Source: JBAYJC01 sp041665285 (lineage in GTDB: Bacteria; Patescibacteriota; Patescibacteriia; 2-12-FULL-60-25). From it: DNA of 64,000 nt. Positions 41,070-49,471 of the stretch are shown piece after piece. The position numbers were made by a program, and so were the translations under genes. Every line of letters starts with the position of its first letter. The stretch's first letter is position 1. The stretch covers positions 20,157-84,156 of the forward strand of contig JBAYJC010000005.1 in assembly GCA_041665285.1 (NCBI GenBank), in the 5' to 3' direction. Below the pieces are notes generated by a model. It was not told the DNA's origin, ran no database searches, and saw only the letters and a program-made list of their open reading frames with translations.

Positions 41070-42047
41070 ATGACATCTTCTCTCAAGACAGGTCTTTCAT
41101 TTTTTTGTACCGCATTCTTTTTTGGAGCCGTTTCTTCTGTGAGTGCCGCGGGGCCAACTATTTCCACGGTGGATTATCCTGCTGGTGTGACGGCGAGCGT
41201 GCCGACGATGCTTTCTGCGCAAGTGAGCTCTTCGGTTGGTGTGCGGGAGTGTCACATGTATATCGACAGCCAGGATCTGGGTTTGATGATCATGAACGGT
41301 ATCACGGTTACATGGCCGCACACATTTACTCGCGGAGGTGTCTATACGCTATTCGTGTTTTGTTATGATCTTGCTGGTGGCATGGCCGCCGGAGCGAACA
41401 CATCCATCTTGGTGGCAGGACCTATTATCGAGCAACCCGTGCTTGGGGGAGTGGCGCCTTCTGTCACCGAATCGCCTGTTGTCGTAACACCAGCGGTGAC
41501 AGCTCCGGTCGTGTCTGTGCCTGTTGTGACGCCACCAGTGGTTACGCCTGCGCCACAACCAATCGTGACACCGGGCGCTCCCGCCTATCGTTCATTGATG
41601 AAGCTCGAGTGTCCAGCGGATGCAGGAGGCGATCATCCGTGTACGGCCGTCTATTATTATGGCGCTGACGGAAAACGACACGCATTTCCCAACGCAAAGG
41701 TTTATTTTACGTGGTTCGCAAACTTCGATGCTGTTGTGACGGTTTCCCCTGCGATTATGCAGGCCATTCCGCTTGGCAAGAACGTCATTTATAAGCCAGG
41801 CGCACGCATGGTGAAGTTCCAAACGGAAAATCGCGTGTATGCTGTGAGTCGAACAGGTGCTCTTCGCTGGGTTCCTACGGAAGCGTTGGCCATCGCACTC
41901 TACGGCATGGATTGGAACACGAAGATTGATGATATTGCAGATGCGTTCTATACAAATTATGCGTTTGGCGCAGATATCACGAACGCCACGGACTATCAGG
42001 CCTCAGCAGAATCCACAGCGACTGCTGATATTGACGCGGTTTTATAG
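41070..42047 (+). CDS. Secreted surface protein with V/P/T linker
   Basis: 325 residues. Signal peptide of about 27 residues (FFCTAFFFGAVSSVSAAG), an Ig-like beta domain (TISTVDYPAGVTASVPTM... HTFTRGGVYTLFVFCYD), a linker of about 50 residues of Val/Pro/Thr (VVTPAVTAPVVSVPVV), and a C-terminal domain with YYYGADGKRHAFPN, KVYFTWFANFD and RTGALRWVPTEALA. That last domain recurs in many exported Patescibacteria proteins; its role is unknown to me, with surface attachment or ligand binding likely. Stop TAG. A -10 TACACT with TGCGG before it lies at 41053-41062. Confidence 0.75.
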   Translation: MTSSLKTGLSFFCTAFFFGAVSSVSAAGPTISTVDYPAGVTASVPTMLSAQVSSSVGVRECHMYIDSQDLGLMIMNGITVTWPHTFTRGGVYTLFVFCYDLAGGMAAGANTSILVAGPIIEQPVLGGVAPSVTESPVVVTPAVTAPVVSVPVVTPPVVTPAPQPIVTPGAPAYRSLMKLECPADAGGDHPCTAVYYYGADGKRHAFPNAKVYFTWFANFDAVVTVSPAIMQAIPLGKNVIYKPGARMVKFQTENRVYAVSRTGALRWVPTEALAIALYGMDWNTKIDDIADAFYTNYAFGADITNATDYQASAESTATADIDAVL

Positions 42048-42105
42048 GGGATAGAGTCGCGTGCGGTGACGTGTTATACTTCGGCCGTATTCATTTTCTC
42101 TCTTT

Positions 42106-42459
42106 ATGCCAGAACTCAAAGAACTCCATCAACGTATTCGCGACAAGAAAAAAGCCAAGAAAGACGTGCACGCTGTGTATAAGGACACGCTTGCTACGTC
42201 AACGCATTACCAAGAGCTCATGGAGCAGTTGAAGGTCCTCAACGCAAAGAAAAAGCAGGTGGAGAACGCATTACGGACAGATTGTGCGAAAGAACTCGAA
42301 GAAGCCGCGAGATTAGCCATGGATATCAAAACCGATGCGCAACTCATGAGCGATGTGGCTCTGACCATGATGATGAAAGGGGAGAAGATCGAGCTTATGG
42401 ATGATAATGACGTGAAATACGAGCCGATCATCAAGGTGAGTTTCAAACGTATTCCATAA
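42106..42459 (+). CDS. Charged coiled-coil hypothetical protein (117 aa)
   Basis: ATG 42106, soluble, Lys/Glu-rich: a helical first part (LHQRIRDKKKAKKDVHAVYKD), a coiled coil (LMEQLKVLNAKKKQVENAL), and a short beta end (YEPIIKVSFKRIP). Probable -10 TTATACT at 42073-42079. Small proteins like this are common in the radiation; no family name known to me. Confidence 0.65.
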   Translation: MPELKELHQRIRDKKKAKKDVHAVYKDTLATSTHYQELMEQLKVLNAKKKQVENALRTDCAKELEEAARLAMDIKTDAQLMSDVALTMMMKGEKIELMDDNDVKYEPIIKVSFKRIP

Positions 42460-42475
42460 AGGCGGAGTAAGTCTC

Positions 42476-42509
42476 TTGACAGGTGTGTTGGTTTGTGGAA
42501 CGCAGTAGA
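42476..42509 (+). promoter_or_regulatory. TTGACA-N14-TGGAACGCAGTAGA motif, copy 4
   Basis: TTGACA (42476-42481), 14 bases, TGGAACGCAGTAGA (42496-42509), 30 bases before the coiled-coil gene start at 42540. Confidence 0.65.
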
Positions 42510-42539
42510 GAGTGGGTATTATTCTTTCATGCCAACTCT

Positions 42540-42992
42540 ATGTCAACAGAATCAACCATCGGGGATGTCGTAGTCGCGATATTCGAGCTCAAACAGACGA
42601 TATCTGGTTTAGATCAGAGAGTGTCAGGCCTAGATCAGAAGATCGAGGGCTTGAGTGAGCGTTTTGATCGCCAAGAGAAACAGCTTGAGGTGAAATTTGA
42701 TGTGATTGATAGAAGGTTTGAAGAAATGGACGGGAGGTTTGACGTGTTGACCGCCAAAGTGGATGAAGTTGCTGAGTCTGTTCAGACGCTTGCCACACAC
42801 ATGGATGAGCGTTTTGTTGAAGTGGATCATCGTTTTGATCGTGTAGATCGCCGACTACATTCTATGGATAATCGGTTTGATCGGTTGGAAGATCGTGGGC
42901 ACCATGGCATGGCTGTGCTTGTGAATGAGCTGGAGGAGTTGCACGTTATTCCAGAAAAAACAGCCAAGCGTGTGCGGGCTGTGATGATGTAG
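42540..42992 (+). CDS. Coiled-coil heptad-repeat protein, paralog of 29256-29717
   Basis: 150 residues from ATG 42540 (MSTESTIGDVVVAIFELKQ). Long coiled coil with heptads of the form DRRFEEMDGRFDVL, DHRFDRVDRRLHSMDNRFD, then a conserved-looking end (MAVLVNELEELHVIPEKTAKRV) matching the end of the paralog (LSVLIEDLESRKVLDHASAQRI). No membrane segment. Preceded by the same TTGACA-N14-TGGAACGCAGTAGA motif. The DNA repeat here is decayed, so this copy is older or under different selection. The convergent neighbour at 43008 is 15 bases away. Confidence 0.75.
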   Translation: MSTESTIGDVVVAIFELKQTISGLDQRVSGLDQKIEGLSERFDRQEKQLEVKFDVIDRRFEEMDGRFDVLTAKVDEVAESVQTLATHMDERFVEVDHRFDRVDRRLHSMDNRFDRLEDRGHHGMAVLVNELEELHVIPEKTAKRVRAVMM

Positions 42993-43007
42993 TAATGGTA
43001 GGGGCCG

Positions 43008-43499
43008 TCAATCAAGCAAAGGCCACCAGCGCAAGAGCTTCCGGCATTCTTGTTCGAAACGAATGGTGTCGAGATGGTAGTTTTCAGAAATTACTCGAAC
43101 TTTTTCGATCTTTTTTGGATTGCGTACTTCGTGCAGTCGCGCGTGGGGATTGGTTCTTTTCCCTGCAATTCGATAAAACCACCAACGCAAGGAGATTTTG
43201 GGGATCATGTACAACACGCCGATCAGAAAAAGATGGAGGGGAAGCGGCCGGGGGAAATCGTGGCCAGACCATCGTGCTCGCGTGTACGTGTACGCCACAT
43301 CAGAAAGCTCGCTCCAGCGATGGAGGAACGTGTCATGAGCGTCGTTATATTCTTTGAGTTCGTCGGCAATGTCCTGCTCGTGCCACGCGCGGTCGTATTT
43401 TGGCATGTTGAGGAGCGAGTGCCACAGATGGAGAAGGCCGATCATAGATGTGTGTGCATCGTAACAGATCCTGCATAACGAAGGAATGTCTCTTTGCAT
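43008..43499 (-). CDS. Hypothetical protein (163 aa)
   Basis: Frame from ATG 43499 to TGA 43008. Tryptophan-rich (HLWHSL, SLRWWFYRIAG, LLRWWPLLD) with one hydrophobic stretch (LPLHLFLIGVLYMIP) that could be a membrane helix. The start is doubtful, because ATG 43499 lies against the T-tract of the upstream terminator; ATG 43406 (MPKYDRAWHEQDIADEL) is an alternative. No ribosome site stands out. No family recognised. Confidence 0.55.
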   Translation of the reverse strand: MQRDIPSLCRICYDAHTSMIGLLHLWHSLLNMPKYDRAWHEQDIADELKEYNDAHDTFLHRWSELSDVAYTYTRARWSGHDFPRPLPLHLFLIGVLYMIPKISLRWWFYRIAGKRTNPHARLHEVRNPKKIEKVRVISENYHLDTIRFEQECRKLLRWWPLLD

Positions 43500-43528
43500 A
43501 AAAAAACAAGACGTCAGGTGACGTCTCT
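43499..43528 (-). terminator. Terminator of the 43527-44660 gene
   Basis: AGACGTCACCTGACGTCT followed by TGTTTTTTTAT on the minus strand. Confidence 0.85.
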
Positions 43529-44660
43529 AGTGCTTGGGGAGGAAGACCTCGAGCACGTTCGCGATGTTCCTCACCGCGGTGCCGCGCTCCTTGGGCTTGG
43601 GGAAGAGGGCCGCCTGCCTGGCCCGCATGGGCTCGTAGCCCTGGCGGGTGAGCAGACGCCGCATGGCCTCCGTGAACTTGTCCACGGAGGCGACGACTAG
43701 TTCGGAGGCGCCGCTGGAGACGTTCTCCAGGTTCCTGGTCCCGTTCGCGGTTTCGATGAGGCGGAACGGCTGTTCGAAGCCGTACGTGATGACCGGCTTC
43801 CCCTGGAACGCGGCCTCGAGCTCGACCGCGGAGCCGAGCCCGACGACGATGTCCGCGCCCGGGACCAGGTCGGAGGTTCGGGTATCGCCCTTCCTCATGA
43901 AGGTCACGGGCACGGGGCAGAGCTCCAGGAGCTCCAGGTACCGGAGCAGGCCCTCGGGCGTGGTCGGGTCCGCGGCCTCCTCCTCGAGCTTGACCGGGTA
44001 CTGCGGGTCCCCGGGGTGCAGGCCGATCACCAGGCGGTACCACTCCGGGTGCTTCTTCCCGTCGGCGTCGGTGATGAGCCTGCTGAGCGCCCGGAACACG
44101 GACAGCATGGTCGCGGTGTTGTGCGCGGCCTGCTTGTTCAGCGACAGGAGCACCATGAAGGTGTCGTCGTCGATCCCGAGGGTCTCGCGCACCTCCTTGT
44201 ACGTGGTCTTGGGGAAGTGCCAGTCCTCGCGGACCGGGTTGCCGGTCCCGAAGAGCATGGCGTTCGGGAACACGGCGCCCGCGGCCTGAGAGTCTTCCTC
44301 GTTCACGCCGCAGTAGAACGCGGCGTCCGCGGCCACGGGCTCGAACCACGCGCCCGGCCGCGCGCGACCCCAGCACTGCACGATGTCCCCGTAGAAGCCG
44401 TACGGCTTGCCGTACTTCTTCGCGAGGTTGGCCGCCAGGATCTCGATCCTGGCCCGCTCGGCGGTCGTGGACATGTAGAGGAACACCGCGTCGGCCTTCT
44501 TCACGCGCTCCTCGAGCTCCTCGTCCGTGACGGACATCTGCTGGCCGTTGCCAACCAGCAGGTCCACCTCGTAGTCCCGGTTCACGAGCTCCCCTGCGAC
44601 GAGCTTGAACGCGGTGCTACCAGCGGCGTCGTAACCCAGGAGTAGAGCCAGCTTCTTCAT
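43527..44660 (-). CDS. Glycosyltransferase-like (GT-B fold) protein
   Basis: 377 residues from ATG 44660 behind GAGG. Two alpha/beta halves: the first begins MKKLALLLGYDAAGSTAFKL, the second carries LVIGLHPGDPQYP, PGADIVVGLGSAVELEAAFQGKPVITYG and a closing helix, the arrangement seen in UDP-sugar epimerases and GT-B glycosyltransferases, where the GSAVELEAAFQGKPVI stretch binds the nucleotide. Donor and acceptor cannot be told. Strikingly GC-rich, with strong codon bias unlike the neighbouring core genes, so recent acquisition is likely. Single-gene unit. Confidence 0.65.
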   Translation of the reverse strand: MKKLALLLGYDAAGSTAFKLVAGELVNRDYEVDLLVGNGQQMSVTDEELEERVKKADAVFLYMSTTAERARIEILAANLAKKYGKPYGFYGDIVQCWGRARPGAWFEPVAADAAFYCGVNEEDSQAAGAVFPNAMLFGTGNPVREDWHFPKTTYKEVRETLGIDDDTFMVLLSLNKQAAHNTATMLSVFRALSRLITDADGKKHPEWYRLVIGLHPGDPQYPVKLEEEAADPTTPEGLLRYLELLELCPVPVTFMRKGDTRTSDLVPGADIVVGLGSAVELEAAFQGKPVITYGFEQPFRLIETANGTRNLENVSSGASELVVASVDKFTEAMRRLLTRQGYEPMRARQAALFPKPKERGTAVRNIANVLEVFLPKH

Positions 44661-44742
44661 TGCTTGTTACCTCAGTGTTTTGAAAAGACCGGAGGCTTCC
44701 GGCCTGCGCCATTCTGGAAGCATTTCCTTATGGCGACCCTAT

Positions 44743-44769
44743 GGAAACACGGAATGTGCAGAAGGTCAA
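44743..44769 (-). promoter_or_regulatory. Putative promoter, TTGACC-N13-GTGTTTCC type
   Basis: TTGACC (44764-44769), 13 bases, GTGTTTCC (44743-44750); the same design as 36476-36502. Confidence 0.45.
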
Positions 44770-44780
44770 GGCCGCGATGA

Positions 44781-44812
44781 AATAAAAAAGAGGTCATCGC
44801 GTGGATGCCTCA
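44781..44812 (-). terminator. Terminator of the 44810-45385 gene
   Basis: GAGGCATC CACGC GATGACCTC followed by TTTTTTATTT on the minus strand. Confidence 0.7.
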
Positions 44813-45385
44813 GGTGGCGGTCGAGGGAGTGGCCTTGGTCTTGTTGCGGTAGAGGAGGAAGGAGACTTGTACGCTACAGGTCTCGAGACCCACGCGCTCC
44901 CGAAACTCGCCGAGCTTGGCGTGCGTGGCGCTCATGCTCTTGGCCTTGAGCATGAGCGTGGCCTGAAGCATGCACAGGTCAGCTTCCCACCGGTTCCGTC
45001 GGTAGAACGTGAGCTCGGCCGTGTTTGCCGCCGTGTGCTCGTGTTTGCCGGAAACCTCGCCCACGTACTCGAGCTCGTCGCTGAAGCGCTCGTACTCGGT
45101 CTTGTGAAGCATGATGATCGGCGAAATGAAGTAGAGGTTGCACCGACCAACAAGCCGCTGGTAAGGCGGGACGGGATTGCCGAGCGCATCCCGCGTCTCC
45201 GTGCGCACGTCCTCGCGGTACGTCGCGTGCGTGGCAGGTGTCTGCTCAGCAAGCAGAAGGAGCTTGGCCCGTAGCGCACCGCGCGAGGCCTGTATCGTAT
45301 CTTCGGACCCGTCCACGCTCTCCGTGACTTCTCCGATGTGCATGAAGGGCAGGCGAAGGGCGAGCTCTCGTTCGATGATTTCCAT
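44810..45385 (-). CDS. Hypothetical protein (191 aa)
   Basis: ATG 45385 (MEIIERELALRLPFMHIGEV) behind GAGGTG. Soluble; a beta-rich C-terminal half (TAELTFYRRNRWEADLCML, CSVQVSFLLYRNKTK) and a helical middle. No motif known. Its promoter (45403-45431) lies inside the 3' end of the lipoprotein gene 45428-45727. Accessory type. Confidence 0.6.
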   Translation of the reverse strand: MEIIERELALRLPFMHIGEVTESVDGSEDTIQASRGALRAKLLLLAEQTPATHATYREDVRTETRDALGNPVPPYQRLVGRCNLYFISPIIMLHKTEYERFSDELEYVGEVSGKHEHTAANTAELTFYRRNRWEADLCMLQATLMLKAKSMSATHAKLGEFRERVGLETCSVQVSFLLYRNKTKATPSTAT

Positions 45386-45402
45386 GGAACACCTCGTCGC
45401 AA

Positions 45403-45431
45403 GTGATAGCAGAACCAGCCTCAAACGTCAA
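45403..45431 (-). promoter_or_regulatory. Promoter of the 44810-45385 gene
   Basis: TTGACG (45426-45431), 17 bases ending TGC, TATCAC (45403-45408); the -35 overlaps the stop codon of the upstream gene. Confidence 0.6.
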
Positions 45432-45727
45432 GGCTGGAGCGGCTTTGGATGCGTGAATCCGGTGGGGCAGATTACGGTGCACTTTTTCAAGTGGCAACTC
45501 GTCTTGTACGGGCAATTTGAGCGGATGGCGTATTCCATAGGTAGAGTGCATTCGTCGTCTGTGGTGCAGGAAGTCTGCATAATTTCGACAACCTCACCAG
45601 CGGTGTTGGCCGTGTTGATTGGAGGTTTTGTTTCGATATCGTCCTTCGTTGGTTTGGCGGTTTGGGTTTGTATACAGCCGACGCCAAGGAGCACCGTGAG
45701 AGCCAAGAGCGTGAGAAGTTTCTTCAT
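45428..45727 (-). CDS. Cysteine-rich lipoprotein (99 aa)
   Basis: ATG 45727 (MKKLLTLLALTVLLGVGC). Basic start, hydrophobic core and LGVGC form a clear lipobox, with Cys18 as the lipid-bearing residue. A Thr/Lys/Pro-rich linker follows, then a compact domain with six cysteines in about 40 residues (SCTTDDEC, NCPYKTSC, KKCTVIC), which should form disulfides outside the cell. An extended -10 TGCTATACT lies just upstream. Exported, anchored, function unknown. Confidence 0.75.
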   Translation of the reverse strand: MKKLLTLLALTVLLGVGCIQTQTAKPTKDDIETKPPINTANTAGEVVEIMQTSCTTDDECTLPMEYAIRSNCPYKTSCHLKKCTVICPTGFTHPKPLQP

Positions 45728-45762
45728 AGAAAGTAAGTATAGCAAACACAATACGGTTGCCT

Positions 45763-45797
45763 ATAAAAAACACCCACCGGCGCGAGAGCGGGGTGGG
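45763..45797 (-). terminator. Terminator of the 45817-47421 gene
   Basis: CCCACC...GGTGGG stem followed by TGTTTTTTATAGG on the minus strand. Confidence 0.75.
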
Positions 45798-45816
45798 CGA
45801 GTTGGTGACGGAGCGG

Positions 45817-47421
45817 CTAGGTGCTGGGCTTCACGGTCGTGATGGTGGCGTCCTCTGCAGGAGTCCACTCGTTGCGGAGCCAGTCAAACAGGTGGTCGGC
45901 CTCGTACGCCTGGAGCATTTCGTCCACGCGCGAGGCCAGGTAATCGCCGCCCGCACAGGGAAGCGCACTTTGATGTCTGTTCCACCAGTAGGGCTGGGAC
46001 ACGGCGTTGAAGCCCCGGCGCAGATCCTCCTTCTTCTCCTTCAGGAACTGCATGGTGTCAGCCACCAGATCCGGCAGAAGCGGGAACACCCCGGAGTTGG
46101 AGAACCGCGCGAGGATGAAGAAGGTAGGGCAGTTCTTCTTGAACCCCACCACGTACGGATCAATGGACCGGAGCCAGGCCAGATCCTTCCAGTCCGCGCC
46201 CGCGATGTCCAGGTACGGGGTCATGATGACCACGTAGTCAAACACCTCCTTGGCCTCGCGGATCAGGCGGAGCACAGCCGGCGGGACCACGTCGCCCTTG
46301 TAGGTGGCGATGGGGCGCGTCCTGCGATTGAACATCTGGAACGCATCGTTCCATCGCCGGTTATTTGGAAGGAGCTCGCACACGAAGCTCGTGGCTCGAG
46401 TTGGCAGAGGATCCCGGCTTGAGTTGTTACTCGCGCCGGTCGGAACGAGGTTCTGCGTTGCCGACCGCTCATCGATCCCGTCCAGGGCAAAGAACCAGAC
46501 CGGTGCGGCCATGAACAGATCCGGCAGGTACTTGACCGGGAGCACAGAGCTCGGGCGCAGAAGCTGATGCGCGCCCATGAAGCCAAAGAGCTTCTTCAGC
46601 CCCTCGACCGTGAGCGCCTTGTCCGAGGCACCCTCCACGCTCTTCACCAGGCTCATGAGCCCGTTCAGCACCGAAGGCGTGGCCTGGGTGCCAGGCTGGA
46701 GCCAGCCCTGGGTGAAGATCCACGCGAACATGTCGCGCGTGGCCTTGAACCGGCCATACTCCTCCTGGGTGAGCGTGGCCTGATCCTCCATGCCCAGCTC
46801 GTGGCAGTTCGTAACCGTCTCGGCTACGAGCGCGTCCTGCTCTGCAGGATCGTACCCCACGATCTCGAACGTGAGGTCGATGTTGTGCAGGCCAGGAAAC
46901 TGGCTGAAGAGTGCCGTGCTCAGCGCCTTGAGGATGTCCGTGTCGTTCCGCATGGTGGCCGCGCCTTCCTCGGTGCGCGGAACGCCCTCGAGCGGCCGGT
47001 TGGCCTTGGCCTTGGCGATCGCCTCGTCCGCGATGGGCTTCATGCCCACGTGCACGGGAAGACGATCGTACGGCGTGGCGAGGGTGGTCGTGCCGTTCTC
47101 GGTGGTCTGGATCTCGAGCCCGGGCACCGGCGCACTGCCGTCCGTGGGCAGGAGCTCCTCCACTTCGACCTGGAGCGCCTCGGTCACGTTTTGCGCACGG
47201 TAGTATCCACTGCCGCGCTTCGGATCCTCCACGGCCTCGAACTCGACCTCCACGCCCACGTGGAGCGTGAAGTCGCGACAGTCGTCCTGGTGGACGAAGA
47301 TGTCACGGAGGGTCATGAGCCCGTGAGGCGTGCCATCCGCCTTCGTGACCGTTCCGATCCCGACGAAGCCGTAGCCGTCCCGTACGCTCGTGACCTGACC
47401 CATGTATCCGATGTTACCCAT
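45817..47421 (-). CDS. Cold-shock-domain protein with large C-terminal domain
   Basis: 534 residues from ATG 47421 (MGNIGYMGQVTSVRDGYGFV), chosen because GAGGTGC precedes it and the frame beyond (to 47583) is unselected. The first ~75 residues are a cold-shock OB fold: GYGFVGIG and DIFVHQDDC are the RNP-like motifs that bind single-stranded nucleic acid. The remaining 430 residues are a mostly helical domain with no name I know (FNRRTRPIATYKGDVVPPAV; YDPAEQDALVAETVTNCHEL). Most bacterial cold-shock proteins are ~70 residues, so this fusion is unusual. GC-rich, own terminator. Confidence 0.65.
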   Translation of the reverse strand: MGNIGYMGQVTSVRDGYGFVGIGTVTKADGTPHGLMTLRDIFVHQDDCRDFTLHVGVEVEFEAVEDPKRGSGYYRAQNVTEALQVEVEELLPTDGSAPVPGLEIQTTENGTTTLATPYDRLPVHVGMKPIADEAIAKAKANRPLEGVPRTEEGAATMRNDTDILKALSTALFSQFPGLHNIDLTFEIVGYDPAEQDALVAETVTNCHELGMEDQATLTQEEYGRFKATRDMFAWIFTQGWLQPGTQATPSVLNGLMSLVKSVEGASDKALTVEGLKKLFGFMGAHQLLRPSSVLPVKYLPDLFMAAPVWFFALDGIDERSATQNLVPTGASNNSSRDPLPTRATSFVCELLPNNRRWNDAFQMFNRRTRPIATYKGDVVPPAVLRLIREAKEVFDYVVIMTPYLDIAGADWKDLAWLRSIDPYVVGFKKNCPTFFILARFSNSGVFPLLPDLVADTMQFLKEKKEDLRRGFNAVSQPYWWNRHQSALPCAGGDYLASRVDEMLQAYEADHLFDWLRNEWTPAEDATITTVKPST

Positions 47422-47609
47422 GATGCACCTCAGCAGACAGGCGAACACAGCAGTCAGCAGAAGACCTGGAAAGAGCGTTCGCGTCCCTTCCACAGGTTCC
47501 GAGCACCCAGCACGGATGCACAGAACCATGGAAAAGAAGCGATTTGATGGGGAAAGATAATCATAAAACGCCCATTCTGTCAATGGTTATAGTGAGTCGT
47601 CTGTCTTCC

Positions 47610-47804
47610 CTACACCTCAATATACTGCACGCGTCCGACTTCTCCGGTTTCAAGCCGTACCTTGATTCCTCGTGGATGCACAGGCGCGCTCGTCAAAATA
47701 TCGCGGACAATGCCGCGCGTGGATCGGCCAGTGCCTTGGTCCTGCTTTTCCACGATCACGACGGATAGACCAGGGTAGATGTCTTTGCGAATAGCGCCAT
47801 CCAT
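47610..47804 (-). CDS. YwbE family (DUF2196) protein
   Basis: 64 residues with the family pattern in order: RKDIYPGLSVVIVEKQDQ, GRSTRGIVRDILT, HPRGIKVRLETGEVGRV. Small beta-barrel-like proteins of unknown function, widespread in bacteria. ATG 47804 directly follows the stop of the upstream gene (47806-48369), so the two are probably co-transcribed. Confidence 0.88.
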   Translation of the reverse strand: MDGAIRKDIYPGLSVVIVEKQDQGTGRSTRGIVRDILTSAPVHPRGIKVRLETGEVGRVQYIEV

Positions 47805-47805
47805 A

Positions 47806-48369
47806 CTAGGAGGGGATATCTATGGCAAGTTTTGGCCACAGTATAGTCCAGTTTTTTGATTGAACTCGTTTGGTGTACACATCGATTTTATGTAAGAAAT
47901 GCGGATTTGGACGGACGCGGAGTGCGAGGAGATCTTCGATGCCAAGTGGTGCTTTCACTTCGACGTGACCGTTTATGAGGCGTACGCCAATGCATGTCGC
48001 CGTCTCTGGCCAGTGCGAAAACGCATCTACGGTGTCTGTGTACGGAGCATCTCCATTGCGTGAATGCATGCGTGCTTGGTTTTTGACGGACCAAGGTAAC
48101 GTTGGATCAAGCGTGAGAAGTTGTCTTTCAAGATGGTGATCGTGTGCTTCAGAGATGTTGATCGGATCAAAATACACGACGTCGATATCGTTCAGGGGTG
48201 TGCGCGATGCATAGCCGTGAAGCGCGTCCCAAATTTTATTCCGCACAAAACCCGCGCCAATGTACCAATCGGGAAGGCTGAGACTTTCGACGTGCCGAAG
48301 GATTGTCATCATCCAGTGATCGTCTGTAATGAGAGATTCGATATCAGAGATGGTCTGTAAGCGGGGCAT
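47806..48369 (-). CDS. Nucleotidyltransferase-like protein (DUF925 family)
   Basis: 187 residues from ATG 48369 (MPRLQTISDIESL). The family pattern is clear: IGAGFVRNKIWDALHG, LNDIDVVYFD (acidic pair of the nucleotidyltransferase fold), WSVKNQARMHSRNGDAPY, and the C-terminal KAPLGIEDLLALRVRP. Members resemble DNA polymerase beta-type nucleotidyltransferases, but their substrate is unknown. Stop is next to the YwbE start. Confidence 0.85.
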   Translation of the reverse strand: MPRLQTISDIESLITDDHWMMTILRHVESLSLPDWYIGAGFVRNKIWDALHGYASRTPLNDIDVVYFDPINISEAHDHHLERQLLTLDPTLPWSVKNQARMHSRNGDAPYTDTVDAFSHWPETATCIGVRLINGHVEVKAPLGIEDLLALRVRPNPHFLHKIDVYTKRVQSKNWTILWPKLAIDIPS

Positions 48370-48451
48370 AAGGCATAGCGTATCCCGTACGGGATGAGGA
48401 ATCAAAGCGTGTCGAGTGTTGGGACCCTGTGTGATAGAATGAGACGTATCT

Positions 48452-49462
48452 ATGGAGCGTCTTGTTCAAACTCCTCCTCTAGCAGAAGCAGTCCGTGTCA
48501 GTGAGTCTGCCTTCCAGAAGAGGTGGTATGACTATCTTGAGTATTGGCTTTTAACAGATGACGCCTACGATCGTCCGCCACTGGCAACTCAAGAGATCTC
48601 GCATATTGATCGATTCGTCACTGCTCGCAAGCCGTTAGAGATGTCGTTGTTGCGAGAAAGGACACGGCAAGCATTGGTGAGCGCCTTTTTACGGTTGAGC
48701 CGCCAAGGAGCGGACCATCCACTCACGGATTATGGTCGGTACAGACACGCAGAGCTCTTTTTTGCGGACAAGCAGATTTTAGAGCAAATCGCGGATGAAC
48801 TCATGGTTTACACGGAGCGTGATCTTGAAAAAACACGGCAGGTTATTAAGCAAGATGGAAAAGATATTGCCTCGGCAGAGGTTCAGCGCGAGTGGTTTCT
48901 TATGCTCTGGAGAGATCGTGTTAAGAGGTTTCTTTTGGTGCGGGGCGAAGAAAGGACGTCCCAACAAGCCCTCGATGCGCTTGAACAGTCGAAACCCATT
49001 GATGGAGATGTGATGCTGGATGCGATGTTGATGGAGATTTTTGATTATACGTTTCAGCAAATCAAGAAGGAACTGCTTCAAAAAGGGCTTAGGCAGGTTG
49101 CAATAAACGATCAGCGTTTGGAGGCCGAGTGTCTCTGGCGTATTCCGGAGGTCATGCCACAAAACGCAAAAACCAACCGGGCGGCTCTCTTACGTGCGTT
49201 ACAGGCCATGGAAGGTGGAGAGCAGGACTTTGATTATCAACGCATGATGTTTCAGGGCGGCAAGGATTCTGCGGAACAGATCTTTGCGGCCATTGATCAG
49301 GGATTGCTACCTCATCAAGGCGATCATTCCTATATCCTCAATCGTTTTGGCACGCATCGATATTATATTGATCGCGAAACATTTGATGTGTCTTACTCCG
49401 TGTCGCATGGAAGGACAGATGCGAAACGAGCAGAAAGACATGGATTTCTATTATTTAAGTAG
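48452..49462 (+). CDS. Hypothetical protein (336 aa)
   Basis: ATG 48452. Soluble, strongly helical, charged (EISHIDRFVTARKPLEMSLL; QQIKKELLQKGLRQVAINDQ), with a compact C-terminal part ending LNRFGTHRYYIDRETFDVSY. A -10 GATAGAAT lies about 20 bases upstream. No motif known. Similar in style to 30621-32282 but with no clear match. Convergent with the TrmB-like gene, ends 10 bases from its stop. Confidence 0.65.
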   Translation: MERLVQTPPLAEAVRVSESAFQKRWYDYLEYWLLTDDAYDRPPLATQEISHIDRFVTARKPLEMSLLRERTRQALVSAFLRLSRQGADHPLTDYGRYRHAELFFADKQILEQIADELMVYTERDLEKTRQVIKQDGKDIASAEVQREWFLMLWRDRVKRFLLVRGEERTSQQALDALEQSKPIDGDVMLDAMLMEIFDYTFQQIKKELLQKGLRQVAINDQRLEAECLWRIPEVMPQNAKTNRAALLRALQAMEGGEQDFDYQRMMFQGGKDSAEQIFAAIDQGLLPHQGDHSYILNRFGTHRYYIDRETFDVSYSVSHGRTDAKRAERHGFLLFK

Positions 49463-49471
49463 GCAGAGCGA

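Noticed and set aside
46567..47547. Plus-strand frame of 326 residues opposite the cold-shock fusion
   Set aside because: Complement of GC-rich coding sequence; no start site, Arg/His/Val-biased composition.
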